A stretch of 64,000 nucleotides of DNA from Candidatus Cloacimonas acidaminovorans str. Evry (GCF_000146065.2 NC_020449.1:1116001-1180000), one strand, 5' to 3'; positions 1 through 13,252 are shown, numbered from the stretch's first letter. Numbers and translations: made by a program. Notes: generated from the letters alone by a model not told the origin.

Positions 1-1
1 A

Positions 2-964
2 TGTAATTCCGTGCGTTTTATTTGCGGGACACAGGCAATTCATAAACAATTGGAAGAAGCAATGTCCAAGTTTTTAGGAATGGAAGATACCATTCTTTAT
101 GCTGCCTGTTTTGATGCCAATGGTGGTTTGTTTGAACCTCTTTTGGGTGAAGATAGCGCAATTATTTCCGACGAATTAAATCATGCTTCAATTATTGATG
201 GCGTTCGTCTTTGCAAGGCAAAACGCTTGCGCTACAAACATAGCAATATGGAAGAGCTGGAAAATGCCTTAAAGGAAAGCCAGGATTGCACTTATCGTAT
301 TATTTGTACTGACGGTGTTTTCAGTATGGATGGAGATATGGCAAAGTTGGATGAAATTTGCAATCTTGCCGATAAATACGATTCTTTGGTAATGGTAGAT
401 GATTCTCATGCCACGGGTTATATTGGTAAAAACGGAAGAGGAACTCCAGAATATTTTAACGTTACAGATAGAATTGATATTATAACTACCACATTCGGTA
501 AAGCATTAGGTGGAGCAAATGGTGGTTGCACTTCCGGACGCAAAGAAATAATTGAACTTTTGCGCCAAAGAAGCCGACCTTATTTGTTTTCCAATACTTT
601 AGCTCCTTCTATAGTAGGTGCCACCTTAAAGGTTCTTGAAATGCTTTCTCAATCTAATGAACTGAGAGATAAGGTTTGGGAAAATGCAAGTTATTTTCGG
701 AAAGAAATGGTTTCTGCTGGTTTTGATATAGTTCCAGGAAATACGGCAATCGTTCCTATTATGCTTTATGAAGCACCTTTAGCTATAAAGATGGCGGATA
801 TGCTTTTAGAAGAAGGAGTTTATGTAATTGGCTTTGTTTATCCTGTTGTCCCCAAAGGCAAAGCGCGTATCCGGGTTCAGCTTTCTGCTGCTCACACTAA
901 AGAAGATTTGGATTTCACGATTTCTGCCTTTAAGAAAATTGGCAGAGAACTCGGTTTAATTTAA
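2..964 (+). CDS. kbl: Glycine C-acetyltransferase (2-amino-3-ketobutyrate CoA ligase), 5' end missing
   Basis: PLP-dependent enzyme that splits 2-amino-3-oxobutyrate with CoA into glycine and acetyl-CoA, the second step of threonine breakdown after threonine dehydrogenase. The frame is open to the left edge. A GTG at 11 is not the start, because the codons before it continue the family sequence ([10 protein letters not shown]). About 320 of the usual ~396 residues are present. Visible are the VDDSHATG segment around the PLP-binding aspartate/histidine, the FGKALGG motif with the Schiff-base lysine, SRPYLFSN, and the YPVVPKG motif near the C-terminus. The closely similar alpha-oxoamine synthases (BioF, HemA-type) are less likely, because SFDANGG-type residues and the C-terminus follow Kbl. 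A strong terminator follows 12 bp downstream. Confidence 0.93.
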   Translation, partial: CNSVRFICGTQAIHKQLEEAMSKFLGMEDTILYAACFDANGGLFEPLLGEDSAIISDELNHASIIDGVRLCKAKRLRYKHSNMEELENALKESQDCTYRIICTDGVFSMDGDMAKLDEICNLADKYDSLVMVDDSHATGYIGKNGRGTPEYFNVTDRIDIITTTFGKALGGANGGCTSGRKEIIELLRQRSRPYLFSNTLAPSIVGATLKVLEMLSQSNELRDKVWENASYFRKEMVSAGFDIVPGNTAIVPIMLYEAPLAIKMADMLLEEGVYVIGFVYPVVPKGKARIRVQLSAAHTKEDLDFTISAFKKIGRELGLI

Positions 965-975
965 CAGCTAATTTA

Positions 976-1016
976 TAAGTGCCGGATTTCTACTTACCGG
1001 CACTTAGCTTTTTTTT
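976..1016 (+). terminator. Rho-independent terminator of kbl
   Basis: A perfect 10-bp stem (TAAGTGCCGG / CCGGCACTTA, 976-985 with 997-1006) with an 11-nt loop is followed by GC and a run of eight T. It lies between kbl and rsmI, so rsmI is probably transcribed from its own promoter or by readthrough. Confidence 0.88.
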
Positions 1017-1023
1017 ATTTATT

Positions 1024-1887
1024 ATGCCCTCCGGAAATATTTACCTTATTCCTGTGCCTATAGGAAATTTAGGAGATATAACCTTACGAGCTTTGGAATT
1101 GCTGAAAAAAGCGGAACTTATTGCCTGTGAAGATACCAGAGTTACAGCTTTCCTCTTGCAACAATACAAAATTCCCGTTCCGAAACTGATAAGCTTTCAT
1201 AAATTCAATGAAAAACAGAGGGAGGAATACCTTTTTAAATACCTGCAAACTGGAAAGGATTTAATGATTGTTTCTGATGCAGGAAGTCCTGCCATTAGTG
1301 ACCCCGCGGAACATATTGTAAAGGAAGCAATTGCTAAAGGAATAAAGGTTTTTGCTTTGCCTGGAGCCAGTGCAATTTTACCTGCTTTAAGTGTATCCGG
1401 TTTTTCTACCAGACAGTTTCAATTTGTAGGTTTTTTACCTCAGCAACCTAAAAGCAGACGGGAAACTCTGGAACAAATAGCGGAATACCCTTATACTACA
1501 GTTATCTATGAAGCACCTCATCGTATTTGGAAATTGTTAAATGAACTTTATGCGGTTTGCGGTAACCGGAAAATATGTATTTGCAGAGAAATAAGCAAAC
1601 TTCACGAAGAACATATCTATACTACTTTAGAAGAAATTAATAAAAACCCGTCCCTCACTATAAAAGGTGAATTTTGCCTCGTTTTAGATGGTCAAAAACT
1701 TAAAGGTGAAGAGGAAAAAGAACAAGAAGAATTGGATGAAGACGATCTTATTGATTATATAAATAGCGCCCTGGATTTGGGACTAAAAACAAAAGAAATA
1801 AGAGATATGGTTTGTTTAAAATCTTTCCTTTCTTTAAACGATGCATACCAACTGGTAATAAGAGTTAAGAAAGAAAGGGAAAAATGA
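1024..1887 (+). CDS. rsmI: 16S rRNA (cytidine(1402)-2'-O)-methyltransferase RsmI
   Basis: SAM-dependent enzyme of the tetrapyrrole-methylase fold that 2'-O-methylates C1402 in the decoding centre of 16S rRNA. Family motifs are all visible: IPVPIGNLGDITLRAL at the N-terminus, CEDTR, the SDAGSPAISDP glycine-rich SAM loop, LPGASAILPALSVSG, and YEAPHRI. Length is 287 aa, normal for RsmI. I place the start at ATG 1024 (MPSGNIYL). A longer frame from 979 would translate through the terminator hairpin and has no homology-like sequence. The C-terminal tail (about residues 230-285) is rich in Glu/Lys and is typically variable. The stop overlaps the next gene by 4 bp (ATGA), implying translational coupling. 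Confidence 0.94.
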   Translation: MPSGNIYLIPVPIGNLGDITLRALELLKKAELIACEDTRVTAFLLQQYKIPVPKLISFHKFNEKQREEYLFKYLQTGKDLMIVSDAGSPAISDPAEHIVKEAIAKGIKVFALPGASAILPALSVSGFSTRQFQFVGFLPQQPKSRRETLEQIAEYPYTTVIYEAPHRIWKLLNELYAVCGNRKICICREISKLHEEHIYTTLEEINKNPSLTIKGEFCLVLDGQKLKGEEEKEQEELDEDDLIDYINSALDLGLKTKEIRDMVCLKSFLSLNDAYQLVIRVKKEREK

Positions 1888-2531
1888 AACCCTTTTTACT
1901 CTTTGATTTTGATGGCACAATAGCAGATTCTCTTCAGCTGGGGTTAAAAATCGCTAATAATCTTGCTCCTCAATTTGGTTACCGATCCTTTACTGAAGAA
2001 GATATTGAACACTTTCGCTCTTTAACCTGGCATAAAATAGCCGGTGAAATGCAAATCCCTTTTTACAAAATCCCTAAAATCGTTACAAAGGCATTTAAAG
2101 AATACAAACGCCTTATTTCTGAACTTGAACCTTGTGCAGGAATTGTTGAAATGCTATATGAACTTGCTTTAAAAGAGATATCTATGGCTCTTTTAAGTTC
2201 TAATACCGTGGAAAATGTCCATCTCTTTCTAACTAATCATAAAATTGATTCCTTTTTGTGGATTGAAGGAACTTCTGGCATCCTCAATAAGGCAAAAGAT
2301 ATTAAAAAACGCTTAAAGAAACATAAAATTTCTGCCACTGAGGTAATCTATATCGGAGATGAAATCAGAGATATTGAAGCAGCCCATAATTGCGGATTAA
2401 AAGTCATTGCAGTTACCTGGGGATTTCATACAGTTGAATTTTTGGCAAGCTATAAACCCGACTACCTTGTAAATGAACCGAAAGAAATAGTAGAAATAGT
2501 GAACAGGTTAACGGTGAAAAGTGAGAGGTGA
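1884..2531 (+). CDS. HAD-family hydrolase, phosphoglycolate-phosphatase-like
   Basis: A 215-aa haloacid dehalogenase superfamily phosphatase. Motif I is DFDGT with nucleophile Asp8 and acid/base Asp10. Motif II is the LLSSN serine. Motif III is a lysine in LNKAKDI. Motif IV is GDEIRDIEAA, followed by a conserved GLKVIAVTWG. The helical cap between motifs I and II (about residues 15-90) puts it in the Gph/PgmB-like subgroup. The substrate cannot be fixed from sequence; phosphoglycolate or another small phosphomonoester is likely. It overlaps rsmI by 4 bp and is the last gene of that unit, convergent with the oxidoreductase pair. Confidence 0.82.
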   Translation: MKPFLLFDFDGTIADSLQLGLKIANNLAPQFGYRSFTEEDIEHFRSLTWHKIAGEMQIPFYKIPKIVTKAFKEYKRLISELEPCAGIVEMLYELALKEISMALLSSNTVENVHLFLTNHKIDSFLWIEGTSGILNKAKDIKKRLKKHKISATEVIYIGDEIRDIEAAHNCGLKVIAVTWGFHTVEFLASYKPDYLVNEPKEIVEIVNRLTVKSER

Positions 2532-2660
2532 AAAGGAATTATTTTACACCGAGAACACCGATGTTACTGAGAACACCACAATTATTCAATAATCCTTTCT
2601 ACATATTCATTCTTCTGCAAAAATTCCTTTTCGGTGACTTCGGTGGCTAAACTCTCACTT
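2513..2660. repeat. Imperfect inverted low-complexity repeat between convergent genes
   Basis: The stretch spans the convergent junction of the HAD gene and the FAD oxidoreductase. Its left side carries AGTGAGAGGTGAAAAGGAAT and CACCGAGAACACCG. Its right side carries the near-complement (AATTCCTTTTCGGTGACTTC, then CTCTCACTTTTCTC). The arms could fold into a long imperfect hairpin and act as a bidirectional terminator, but there is no clean stem with a T-run. The same GTGAAA and GAGAACACCG words recur at 18.6 kb, 18.95 kb, 49.6 kb, 58.4 kb and 61.4 kb. Confidence 0.55.
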
Positions 2661-2679
2661 TTCTCTTTGTAATAGAAAT

Positions 2680-3834
2680 CTATTTAAACGCTTCCTGACT
2701 CGTAAACTGCCGATAAGGATCAAAGCTCTCCAATATCTTCAAATCCTTATCTGTAGTGCTTTCCAAACAAATACGGGTTACCAGTTCTCCCATTCCGGGA
2801 CCAAGCATAAAGCCCTGACCACACATTCCTACTGTATTAACAAGGTTTTCCACCTCCTGCATAATTCCTACTAAAGGAAAGCCATCCGGAGTCATAGGAT
2901 ACTGTCCTCTCCAGGTTCTGCGCACTTTCAAATTGCGTAAACGCGGATAAATTGTCAGCATTCTTTTACTACACATTGGTAAAAAGACAGAAGTGGAACG
3001 ATTATCAATTCCCTCAATCGGTGGTTCGGGAGTTATACAAAATACAATCTGCCCTTCATTATTCTGGTAAAAATAGAAATTGGCACTTCCTAATGCTAAA
3101 CGCATATCTATAACCATCGGACCAAAAAACCTTTCTACCGGTTCAGTAATTCCTGCTTCATGATTCTCCGGAAAAACGGGTAAATCAATATTAGCCAGTT
3201 TGCCAATTTCGCGTGCATAACTTCCGGCTGCATTAACCACTTTGGCACAGGAATAAATACCCTTATTAGTCATAACCTTATTGATTTTGCTGGCTCTAAT
3301 GTCAAATCCGGTAACGCGTTCCTGAAAATGGAATTCCACTCCTGCTTTTTGGGAATGTTCAAAATAGGCAGCAGAAACAAGTAACGGTGAACAAGAACCA
3401 TCTTCCGGAGAATAAGTTGAACCCTGCAAGTACTCTTGTAAAATACCAGGAACGATTTCACTATATTCATTGGGGCTAAGCCATTTAATATTAAGTCCAA
3501 AACTATGTTGTATCTTCATCAGGTCTTGCAATTCTTGGGCATCTTTTTCATTATAGGCAGGATAACTATAGCCATTGGAAAGCCAGCCAATATCTTCACC
3601 CGTTTCTTCCTGCCAGTTCTTCAAAATTTCAATAGAACGAAGGCAGACATTGATTTTACCAAAATCGGAATGCGTAGCTCGTACTCCACCGATGGCTTTT
3701 TTGTTATTTCCCTGTCCGGGACTATGTTCCGCTTCCAGAACTAAAACCTTCATTCCCGCTTTAGCTAAATTATAAGCGGTCGGTAATCCGATTGAACCAG
3801 CTCCAATTACAATTATGTCATAGATATTCTTCAT
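2680..3834 (-). CDS. FAD-dependent amino/imino-acid dehydrogenase, small (catalytic) subunit, DadA/SoxB-like
   Basis: A 384-aa flavoprotein of the glycine / D-amino acid oxidase (DAO) family. The N-terminal Rossmann motif is GAGSIGLPTAYNLAKAG, followed by an acidic residue at the end of the second strand (VLEAEHSPGQG) and IGGVRATHSDFG. A C-terminal FAD-contact region is present (MTPDGFPLVG, then VGMCGQGFMLGPGMG). It overlaps the large flavin/Fe-S subunit gene by 4 bp. That pairing is known in sarcosine oxidase, archaeal dye-linked L-proline dehydrogenase, opine oxidase and hydrogen cyanide synthase. Here it would oxidise an amino or imino acid and pass electrons to the partner subunit. The substrate is not determinable, but proline, sarcosine, glycine or a D-amino acid are candidates. 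Confidence 0.82.
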   Translation of the reverse strand: MKNIYDIIVIGAGSIGLPTAYNLAKAGMKVLVLEAEHSPGQGNNKKAIGGVRATHSDFGKINVCLRSIEILKNWQEETGEDIGWLSNGYSYPAYNEKDAQELQDLMKIQHSFGLNIKWLSPNEYSEIVPGILQEYLQGSTYSPEDGSCSPLLVSAAYFEHSQKAGVEFHFQERVTGFDIRASKINKVMTNKGIYSCAKVVNAAGSYAREIGKLANIDLPVFPENHEAGITEPVERFFGPMVIDMRLALGSANFYFYQNNEGQIVFCITPEPPIEGIDNRSTSVFLPMCSKRMLTIYPRLRNLKVRRTWRGQYPMTPDGFPLVGIMQEVENLVNTVGMCGQGFMLGPGMGELVTRICLESTTDKDLKILESFDPYRQFTSQEAFK

Positions 3835-5912
3835 TTTGCGCTCCCGTCAGGAAATTTTGCTAAAGAGATTTCTATAAAAAGAGGTCTTTTGGTATTGGGA
3901 ACAACTTCTTTATCAGGAATCCCTTCTTCACGAAGCAAACCCTTTATCAAAACCTCACAGGTTTTGGAACCACAAGGTCCCATTCCTGCTCTGGTAATCG
4001 CTTTAATCAGATTTAAGTCCGTAATGCCTTTTTTAATAAGGGCTCGCACTTGCCCTACACTGACTCTTTCACATAAGCAAATCATTGCCTCATCAGAGGT
4101 CTTTTCAAAAATAATTGGTTTATCTATTGGGGCAGAAACACTTGCATCCTGAATTCTAAAACCTGCTACTTTTTTAGCAATTGCCTTAGGCACCTGGAAT
4201 TTTACTATTTGGGTATGCTGTTTGGGAAAATCCTGAACAGCGGTAATGGCATATTCACCTAATTCGTTGGCATCTATATCGTTCAGGATTTTTTTTTCAC
4301 CTATTTGGACTGGATAGTTTGTTACTTCGTAAACAATGCTGACTGTGGGATTTTCTTTATCTTTGCGGTAGTCCACTAAGGTTATAGCTAAACCGGGACA
4401 AATCAAAAGGCATTTTCCACAGCCAATACAAGAACCTTGATAAACAGGAACAGCCATCAGTGAACCATCCTCAGTTTTGATACTATTTGTAGGACAAACA
4501 GTTGTGCAGGGATTACAGGGAATTTCCTGCAAGCAATGCAAAACGGGGAATACACCTTCTTCCTTTTCCGGGGTCTGATAGCTTTTTATAATTCCCGGAG
4601 GCGACTTTAGCTCTTCTGCTTTGGCATACCATTCTTCCGGAATAGGGTTTTCTTTATTTCCTTTCAGTTCTGCAGCGATTTTCACTCCGGCAATTTTACC
4701 GTTAAACATTGCTGAACTTGCTTCTGCAATTTCTAAAGCATCACCTGCAGCTTTCACAGGAATTCCTGCATCCATTGCTTCACAAGTGAATTCATTTAAG
4801 GGATTTAAGCCCACAGCTATTAAAATAGTATCGCAGGCGAAGGTCTTTTCCGTTTTAGGTATAGGTTGAAAGTTTTTATCAATTTCGGCAATAGTGATGC
4901 TTTCAACCGATTCTTTACCATTAGCACAAAGTATAGAATGCGAAGTATAAATCGGCACTCCAAAGCGTTTCAGTTTATCGGAATGAACTTTATAGCCCCC
5001 GCAAACAGGCATTGCTTCTGCCAAACCTACAACTTCAATCCCTGCTTGCAATGAATGGTAACCTGCAATTAAACCAACATTGCCACCACCAATAATAAAA
5101 AGACGCTTGGTAGGACGCACAAGGTCTCTATTTACTAAGGTCTGAAAAGCTCCTGCTCCATAAATTCTGGCTAAATTGTTCCCAGGAAATCTTAAGAATT
5201 TTTCTCTTGCTCCGGCAGTGTTTAAAATACGCTTGGGTTCAACTATTTTATAGACACCGTCTTTCAAGATACCTACTTTTTTATCGCTGAACACGAAGAC
5301 AGCTGTGCTATTTAGCCAAATTTCTACACTACCGAATTTGGCAAGTTCCTCAGAGAGATTTTTGCTGATATCAATACCTCTGGTTCCAGCACTGCTATCT
5401 TCCTGCGAACCAAAGAATTTATGCGTTTGCAGAACAAGTTTTCCCCCTAAAGCATTTTTATCGTCAATCAACAATGTCTGGATATTCTGTTTGCCCAGTT
5501 CAATAGCAGCAGAAAGCCCTGCAGGACCTCCACCAATAATAAGAACATCGGTTTTAATATATTCCAGGGGTTCAAAGTTTAAGGGTGTATCTTCTGCAGG
5601 AAGGATAGGTAACCCTTCCAGCGATTGCACAATCATATTTTCACTAACAGCTGTCATACATGACTTTACAGCTACGCCATTAGCTATTACACTGCATTGA
5701 GAACATTGACCATTAGCACAAAATATACCTTGTGCACTGCCATCTTTATGATGATGACCAAAAATAGATATACCATTGGCAATAAGGGCTGAAGCAATCA
5801 TTTCTCCACTTTTTGCCTTTAGTTTTTGTCCATTCCAGTAAAAAAAGACCTCTTCTCTTTCGGGAATCGGCAATATCGGATGAATGGCAATACGATTGTT
5901 ATCTGCCAACAA
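3831..5912 (-). CDS. FAD/NAD(P)-binding oxidoreductase, large Fe-S subunit of amino-acid dehydrogenase (SoxA/HcnA-B-like fusion)
   Basis: A 693-aa multidomain electron-transfer subunit. In order there is an N-terminal 2Fe-2S ferredoxin-like domain of the sarcosine-oxidase-alpha type (about 20-95, with CANGQCSQC). Next comes a pyridine nucleotide-disulfide oxidoreductase module (GGGPAGLSAAIELG near 127 and a second Rossmann GGGNVGL near 275). Then a ferredoxin-like insert carries CNPCTTVCP and CIGCGKCLLICPG (4Fe-4S ligands). A C-terminal BFD-like 2Fe-2S domain closes the protein (CLCERVSVGQV...GMGPCGSKTC). It starts at a TTG, 7 nt after AAGGAG. It is the first gene of a two-gene operon with the DAO-type subunit. 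The Fe-S centres suggest that electrons go to ferredoxin, quinone or another carrier rather than O2, which suits an anaerobe. Confidence 0.82.
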   Translation of the reverse strand: MLADNNRIAIHPILPIPEREEVFFYWNGQKLKAKSGEMIASALIANGISIFGHHHKDGSAQGIFCANGQCSQCSVIANGVAVKSCMTAVSENMIVQSLEGLPILPAEDTPLNFEPLEYIKTDVLIIGGGPAGLSAAIELGKQNIQTLLIDDKNALGGKLVLQTHKFFGSQEDSSAGTRGIDISKNLSEELAKFGSVEIWLNSTAVFVFSDKKVGILKDGVYKIVEPKRILNTAGAREKFLRFPGNNLARIYGAGAFQTLVNRDLVRPTKRLFIIGGGNVGLIAGYHSLQAGIEVVGLAEAMPVCGGYKVHSDKLKRFGVPIYTSHSILCANGKESVESITIAEIDKNFQPIPKTEKTFACDTILIAVGLNPLNEFTCEAMDAGIPVKAAGDALEIAEASSAMFNGKIAGVKIAAELKGNKENPIPEEWYAKAEELKSPPGIIKSYQTPEKEEGVFPVLHCLQEIPCNPCTTVCPTNSIKTEDGSLMAVPVYQGSCIGCGKCLLICPGLAITLVDYRKDKENPTVSIVYEVTNYPVQIGEKKILNDIDANELGEYAITAVQDFPKQHTQIVKFQVPKAIAKKVAGFRIQDASVSAPIDKPIIFEKTSDEAMICLCERVSVGQVRALIKKGITDLNLIKAITRAGMGPCGSKTCEVLIKGLLREEGIPDKEVVPNTKRPLFIEISLAKFPDGSAK

Positions 5913-6001
5913 AGTAAAACTCCTTATCTCAGGAAGAAAGGTATATTTATTTAGACCTTAAGTATCTTCCCTTGTCTTTATTAATATTATTTATCAATCC
6001 T

Positions 6002-6028
6002 CAATTTTAGTATTGTGCTGTTTGTCAA
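6002..6028 (-). promoter_or_regulatory. Possible promoter of the oxidoreductase operon
   Basis: Reading the minus strand there is a TTGACA hexamer (complement of 6023-6028) followed 17 nt later by ATTG, about 90 nt before the start codon. There is no good TATAAT. The hexamer recurs upstream of other leading genes in this window, which is the main support. Confidence 0.35.
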
Positions 6029-6149
6029 GTAGGAATTGTGAAGAGATAATTTATTGTTTTTTAAATAACAATTTTTTATCGTTAGCCAGTAAAACCTGGA
6101 TACATCTTATAATTGGGAGTCAAAACTTTCCCCTAAAACAGAAAATTTT

Positions 6150-6557
6150 CTAATCCTGCCAGGAAGTAACAACCCCATCTTTCAAATATACATAAGGACC
6201 AAAATCCCCATAAACCCATTGTTCATCAGTTGAATACCTTGTTACAGTTCTATTGATATCCTTGGGTTTTCCCCAAGCCATAATAAGTTGTTCTTTAGTC
6301 ATACCCATAAAAATATATCCTTTTGCTATACTTATACATTCTTCTTTACTCCATCCGTATTTTTCATATAAGCGCTTGGCTCTTAATTGGGTATTGTTTT
6401 TTACTTTATAAACATAATCAATAGAATCTTGAATATCTTTATATTCTTGTTTTAACTCACAATTTTGAAATGAGGGGACCAGTAAAAACTCGGTTGTAAG
6501 TGAATGCAATTTGTGGGTTGTGGTTTCCGTGTTGGCAGTGGCAAAATTGTGAGTCAA
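6150..6557 (-). CDS. Small exported protein of unknown function, start codon unclear
   Basis: A short protein, 135 aa from a TTG at 6557. The C-terminal half has a GMTKEQLIMAWGKPKDINRT stretch followed by an aromatic beta-rich end (EQWVYGDFGPYVYLKDG, ending TSWQD). This resembles the small BamE/SmpA-like or 'GMT-x-x-Q-x-x-x-x-GKP' proteins, but I cannot assign a family. The reading frame is open upstream back to 6584, directly after the lptG stop codon. Those nine extra codons encode a hydrophobic run (LLSISLLLV) that, with the residues after 6557, looks like a signal peptide core ending near NFATA. No ATG or GTG precedes it, only ATT at 6575 and CTG at 6566. Either a rare start is used, or the start is lost or mis-sequenced. 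It is the last gene of the hydF-ligA-lptFG operon. Confidence 0.6.
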   Translation of the reverse strand: MTHNFATANTETTTHKLHSLTTEFLLVPSFQNCELKQEYKDIQDSIDYVYKVKNNTQLRAKRLYEKYGWSKEECISIAKGYIFMGMTKEQLIMAWGKPKDINRTVTRYSTDEQWVYGDFGPYVYLKDGVVTSWQD

Positions 6558-6584
6558 AACAAGCAGAAGAGAAATGCTGAGTAA

Positions 6585-7673
6585 TCAAATTTCGGCTTTA
6601 TGGAGGAAGCCCAAGCCCAAAAGAGTAAAGAAGATGTTAGGAAACCAGGCAGCCCAGAAGGGATTGATAATGCTGTTGTAGCCCAAACTTTGGCAAACCC
6701 TTACCACAATTAAGTAGATAAAACAGACAACCAAACCGAGCATAATTATCCAGCCGCGTCCTTTGGAGCGAATATTGGAAGTGGCAATCGGGATGAAGAA
6801 AAAGATAACTATGAGATTGGTAAGCGGAAAGGAAATTTTCATATGTAAATCCACAATTTCTCTTGCTGCATTATCTCCCAGTTTTTTCATCCTGCCGATA
6901 TATTCTTTTAACTGCCAAAAATTGAGAGAGAGGGTTTTTTGAGAAATGCGGATAAAATCCTGGGGTTGAACATCCAGAATAACTAAATCGGTTTGCGGAT
7001 AATGAGCCATAAAGACCTGCTTACCATTAGCAAATCTTCTAAGATCACAATCCTTTAAAATCCAGCGAGAACCATTCCAGTCCGCAGAGGAAGCAGTAAT
7101 ATGTTCAGTTATCTGTTTAGTTTTAAAATCAATACGGGTAAGGTCAATAATTTTTAGGTTGTTTTTATAGCCATCAAAGAAACCGAAATAGTAAAAATCG
7201 TTAGCTTTACCCTGATAGTGGATTCTGGCTTTCAGCATTTGGTCATCCGGTTGCTGACCTTTGATTTGGACATTATAAACATAATTTTTAGTGGTTTCAG
7301 CCCAAGGGACTACATATTCTCCAAATACGGCAACTGCAATGCTGATTATAAGCCCAATTCCAAAAAGAGGTAGCATAGCTCTTTTTATACTAATTCCGGC
7401 AGCACGAATAGCGATACTTTCATTATGTTTGGATAAAGCGCTCATCATAAACAAACCGGTTAACAGAACCGTAACCGGAGAAGTTAACACAAGTAGATAA
7501 GGTAACCTCATCAAATAGTATATAGTTGCCTGTTGAGCGGTAGCTCCGTTGCGAATTAACCGCGGAAGATTGTCAATTACATCAATAACTACAAAGATAG
7601 CTACAAAGGAAAGGAAGATGATTAGGTAGGTGCGCAGAAATTCACGGATGATATATTTATCAAGAATTCTCAT
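6585..7673 (-). CDS. lptG: LPS export ABC transporter permease, LptG-like (YjgQ/YjgP family)
   Basis: A 362-aa inner-membrane permease of the LptF/LptG family, which with LptB2 extracts lipopolysaccharide and passes it to the LptC/LptA bridge. The N-terminal block (MRILDKYIIREFLRTYLII) and three N-terminal TM helices are followed by a periplasmic beta-jellyroll domain (about 130-260). Three C-terminal TM helices follow, including FPLTNLIVIFFFIPIATSN. Length is typical. It lies 2 bp after the paralogous permease gene, so the two probably form the heterodimer. The F versus G assignment rests on order and size: the shorter, downstream one is called LptG. Confidence 0.85.
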   Translation of the reverse strand: MRILDKYIIREFLRTYLIIFLSFVAIFVVIDVIDNLPRLIRNGATAQQATIYYLMRLPYLLVLTSPVTVLLTGLFMMSALSKHNESIAIRAAGISIKRAMLPLFGIGLIISIAVAVFGEYVVPWAETTKNYVYNVQIKGQQPDDQMLKARIHYQGKANDFYYFGFFDGYKNNLKIIDLTRIDFKTKQITEHITASSADWNGSRWILKDCDLRRFANGKQVFMAHYPQTDLVILDVQPQDFIRISQKTLSLNFWQLKEYIGRMKKLGDNAAREIVDLHMKISFPLTNLIVIFFFIPIATSNIRSKGRGWIIMLGLVVCFIYLIVVRVCQSLGYNSIINPFWAAWFPNIFFTLLGLGFLHKAEI

Positions 7674-7675
7674 TT

Positions 7676-11791
<4,116 letters not shown>

Positions 11792-11792
<1 letters not shown>

Positions 11793-13009
11793 TATTCTTT
11801 TTTCTCCTTTGTATTTAATAAGGGCTTAATTGTTCTTTCCAAAACACCTTGCAAAAACGCAATGGTCATTCCGTAATTAGTTATGGGGACTCCGCGTCTA
11901 TAGCATTCTTTAATTCTTCTATTCATTTCCATCGGAGTAATCATACATCCGCCACAATGGATACAAACAGTGTATTCTTCCAGGTTATCGGGAAAGTCAT
12001 AGCCAGCATAAACATCAAAAATCAGGTCTTTTTGGCTGAATTTCTGCATCCAGTTCGGAATTTTAACTCTGCCGATATCATCTTTTTGAATATGATGTGA
12101 ACAGGCCTCAGCTATCAAAATTTTATCTCCATTTTGCAGTGTTTTAAGGCGGTTTATGCCTTCCAGAAGAATGTCCAATTCACCTTTATAGCGGGCAAAA
12201 AGGATGGAAAAAGTAGTTAGGGGAATTTCTTCAGGCACAATATTTGCCACCATTTCTATTACCTGGGAATCGGTTATTACCAGAGAAGGGGGTTCTTTTG
12301 TCTTATCCAATGCGGATTTTAGCTCCGTTTCCTGCACAACTGTAACGAGACAGTTTCGGTCAAGCAAATCACGCAATGTCTGAACCTGCGGTAAAATAAG
12401 GCGTCCTTTAGGAGCGGAAGTATCAATTGGAGTAACCAAAATAACACTGTTTCCAGGTTCTACAAGGTCTCCGGCAATAATTCTGTTTTCTTTCAAATAC
12501 TTGGGAGAGAGCTGAATAAGCTTCTCTTTACATTCATCTATACCCTCTTTGGTAACGGAAGAAACGCTAATATACGGCAGAGAATATTTTTGGCAGAAGG
12601 CAATATTTTCCTGACATACCGGTATTATATCTTTTTTGTTAAATACAATAAGCATTGGCAGTTCCATTTCCCTGATCTTTTCTATCATTTTCAGTTCGGC
12701 ATTATTGAAGGCATTGCCGTCAGAAACAAAAATAGCGATATCTGCACGATAGAGTATTTTTTGGGTTGCCTTAATCCTTTTTTCACCTAATTCACCGGTA
12801 TCATCCACTCCGGCAGTGTCAAAAAAAGTTACGGGACCCAAAGGCAAGAGCTCATAACGCTTATCAACAGGGTCTGTTGTTGTGCCTGGAACAGCGGATA
12901 CAATGGCAATATCCTGACCCACCAGGGCATTTATCAAACTACTTTTACCGGCATTTCTTTTTCCGATTATAGCAATATTCAAGCGTTCACCACGAGGGGT
13001 GCTACTCAT
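11792..13009 (-). CDS. hydF: [FeFe]-hydrogenase H-cluster maturation GTPase HydF
   Basis: A 405-aa scaffold GTPase that assembles the 2Fe subcluster made by HydE and HydG and loads it onto [FeFe]-hydrogenase. The N-terminal Era/TrmE-like G domain has P-loop GKRNAGKSS, the PGTTTDPV switch, DTAG and NKKD. The C-terminal region has EACSHHIQKDDIGRVKIP and the Fe-S ligand motif CIHCGGCMITP. These last two blocks are diagnostic of HydF. GGAG lies just upstream of the ATG. HydE, HydG and the hydrogenase are not in this window. The presence of HydF implies hydrogen metabolism in this organism. Confidence 0.96.
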
Positions 13010-13037
13010 CTATTTCTCCAATATAAAATCTTTTAAT

Positions 13038-13068
13038 TCCTAAAATCAATAAATAAAGTATTAGTCAA
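13038..13068 (-). promoter_or_regulatory. Possible promoter of the hydF operon
   Basis: On the minus strand TTGACT (complement of 13063-13068) is followed after 17 nt by TTTTAG, about 55 nt before the hydF ATG. There is no canonical -10. It matches the recurring TTGAC(A/T) pattern upstream of leading genes. Confidence 0.35.
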
Positions 13069-13181
13069 GTTCTTTCTTTATTTGATAGCTATAGCGGAAA
13101 AAGGGGAAAAGTAAAATAGTGAAAAGGAGAAACCTATTATAGGCATAGCACAATCCCTGTTCTCTTTTACTTCTTATAACA

Positions 13182-13252
13182 AAGTAACACTTCCGTAACA
13201 ACCCCGTAACGGAACTACGGAAGTGTTACGGAAGTGTTACGGAGTCGTTACT
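13182..13252. repeat. GTAAC-rich hairpin element, copy A
   Basis: A 71-bp imperfect inverted repeat. Its ends are AAGTAAC and GTTACTT. Each arm is built from three tandem, slightly varied units of the type NNNTCCGTAAC (left ACTTCCGTAAC, right GTTACGGAAGT). It is followed by AATCAACTAT, which also follows copy B at 52147. It is folded DNA or RNA in either strand, with no coding potential. Confidence 0.75.

Noticed and set aside
5305-5700. 131-codon plus-strand frame inside the large oxidoreductase gene
   Set aside because: Antisense shadow, no start signal.
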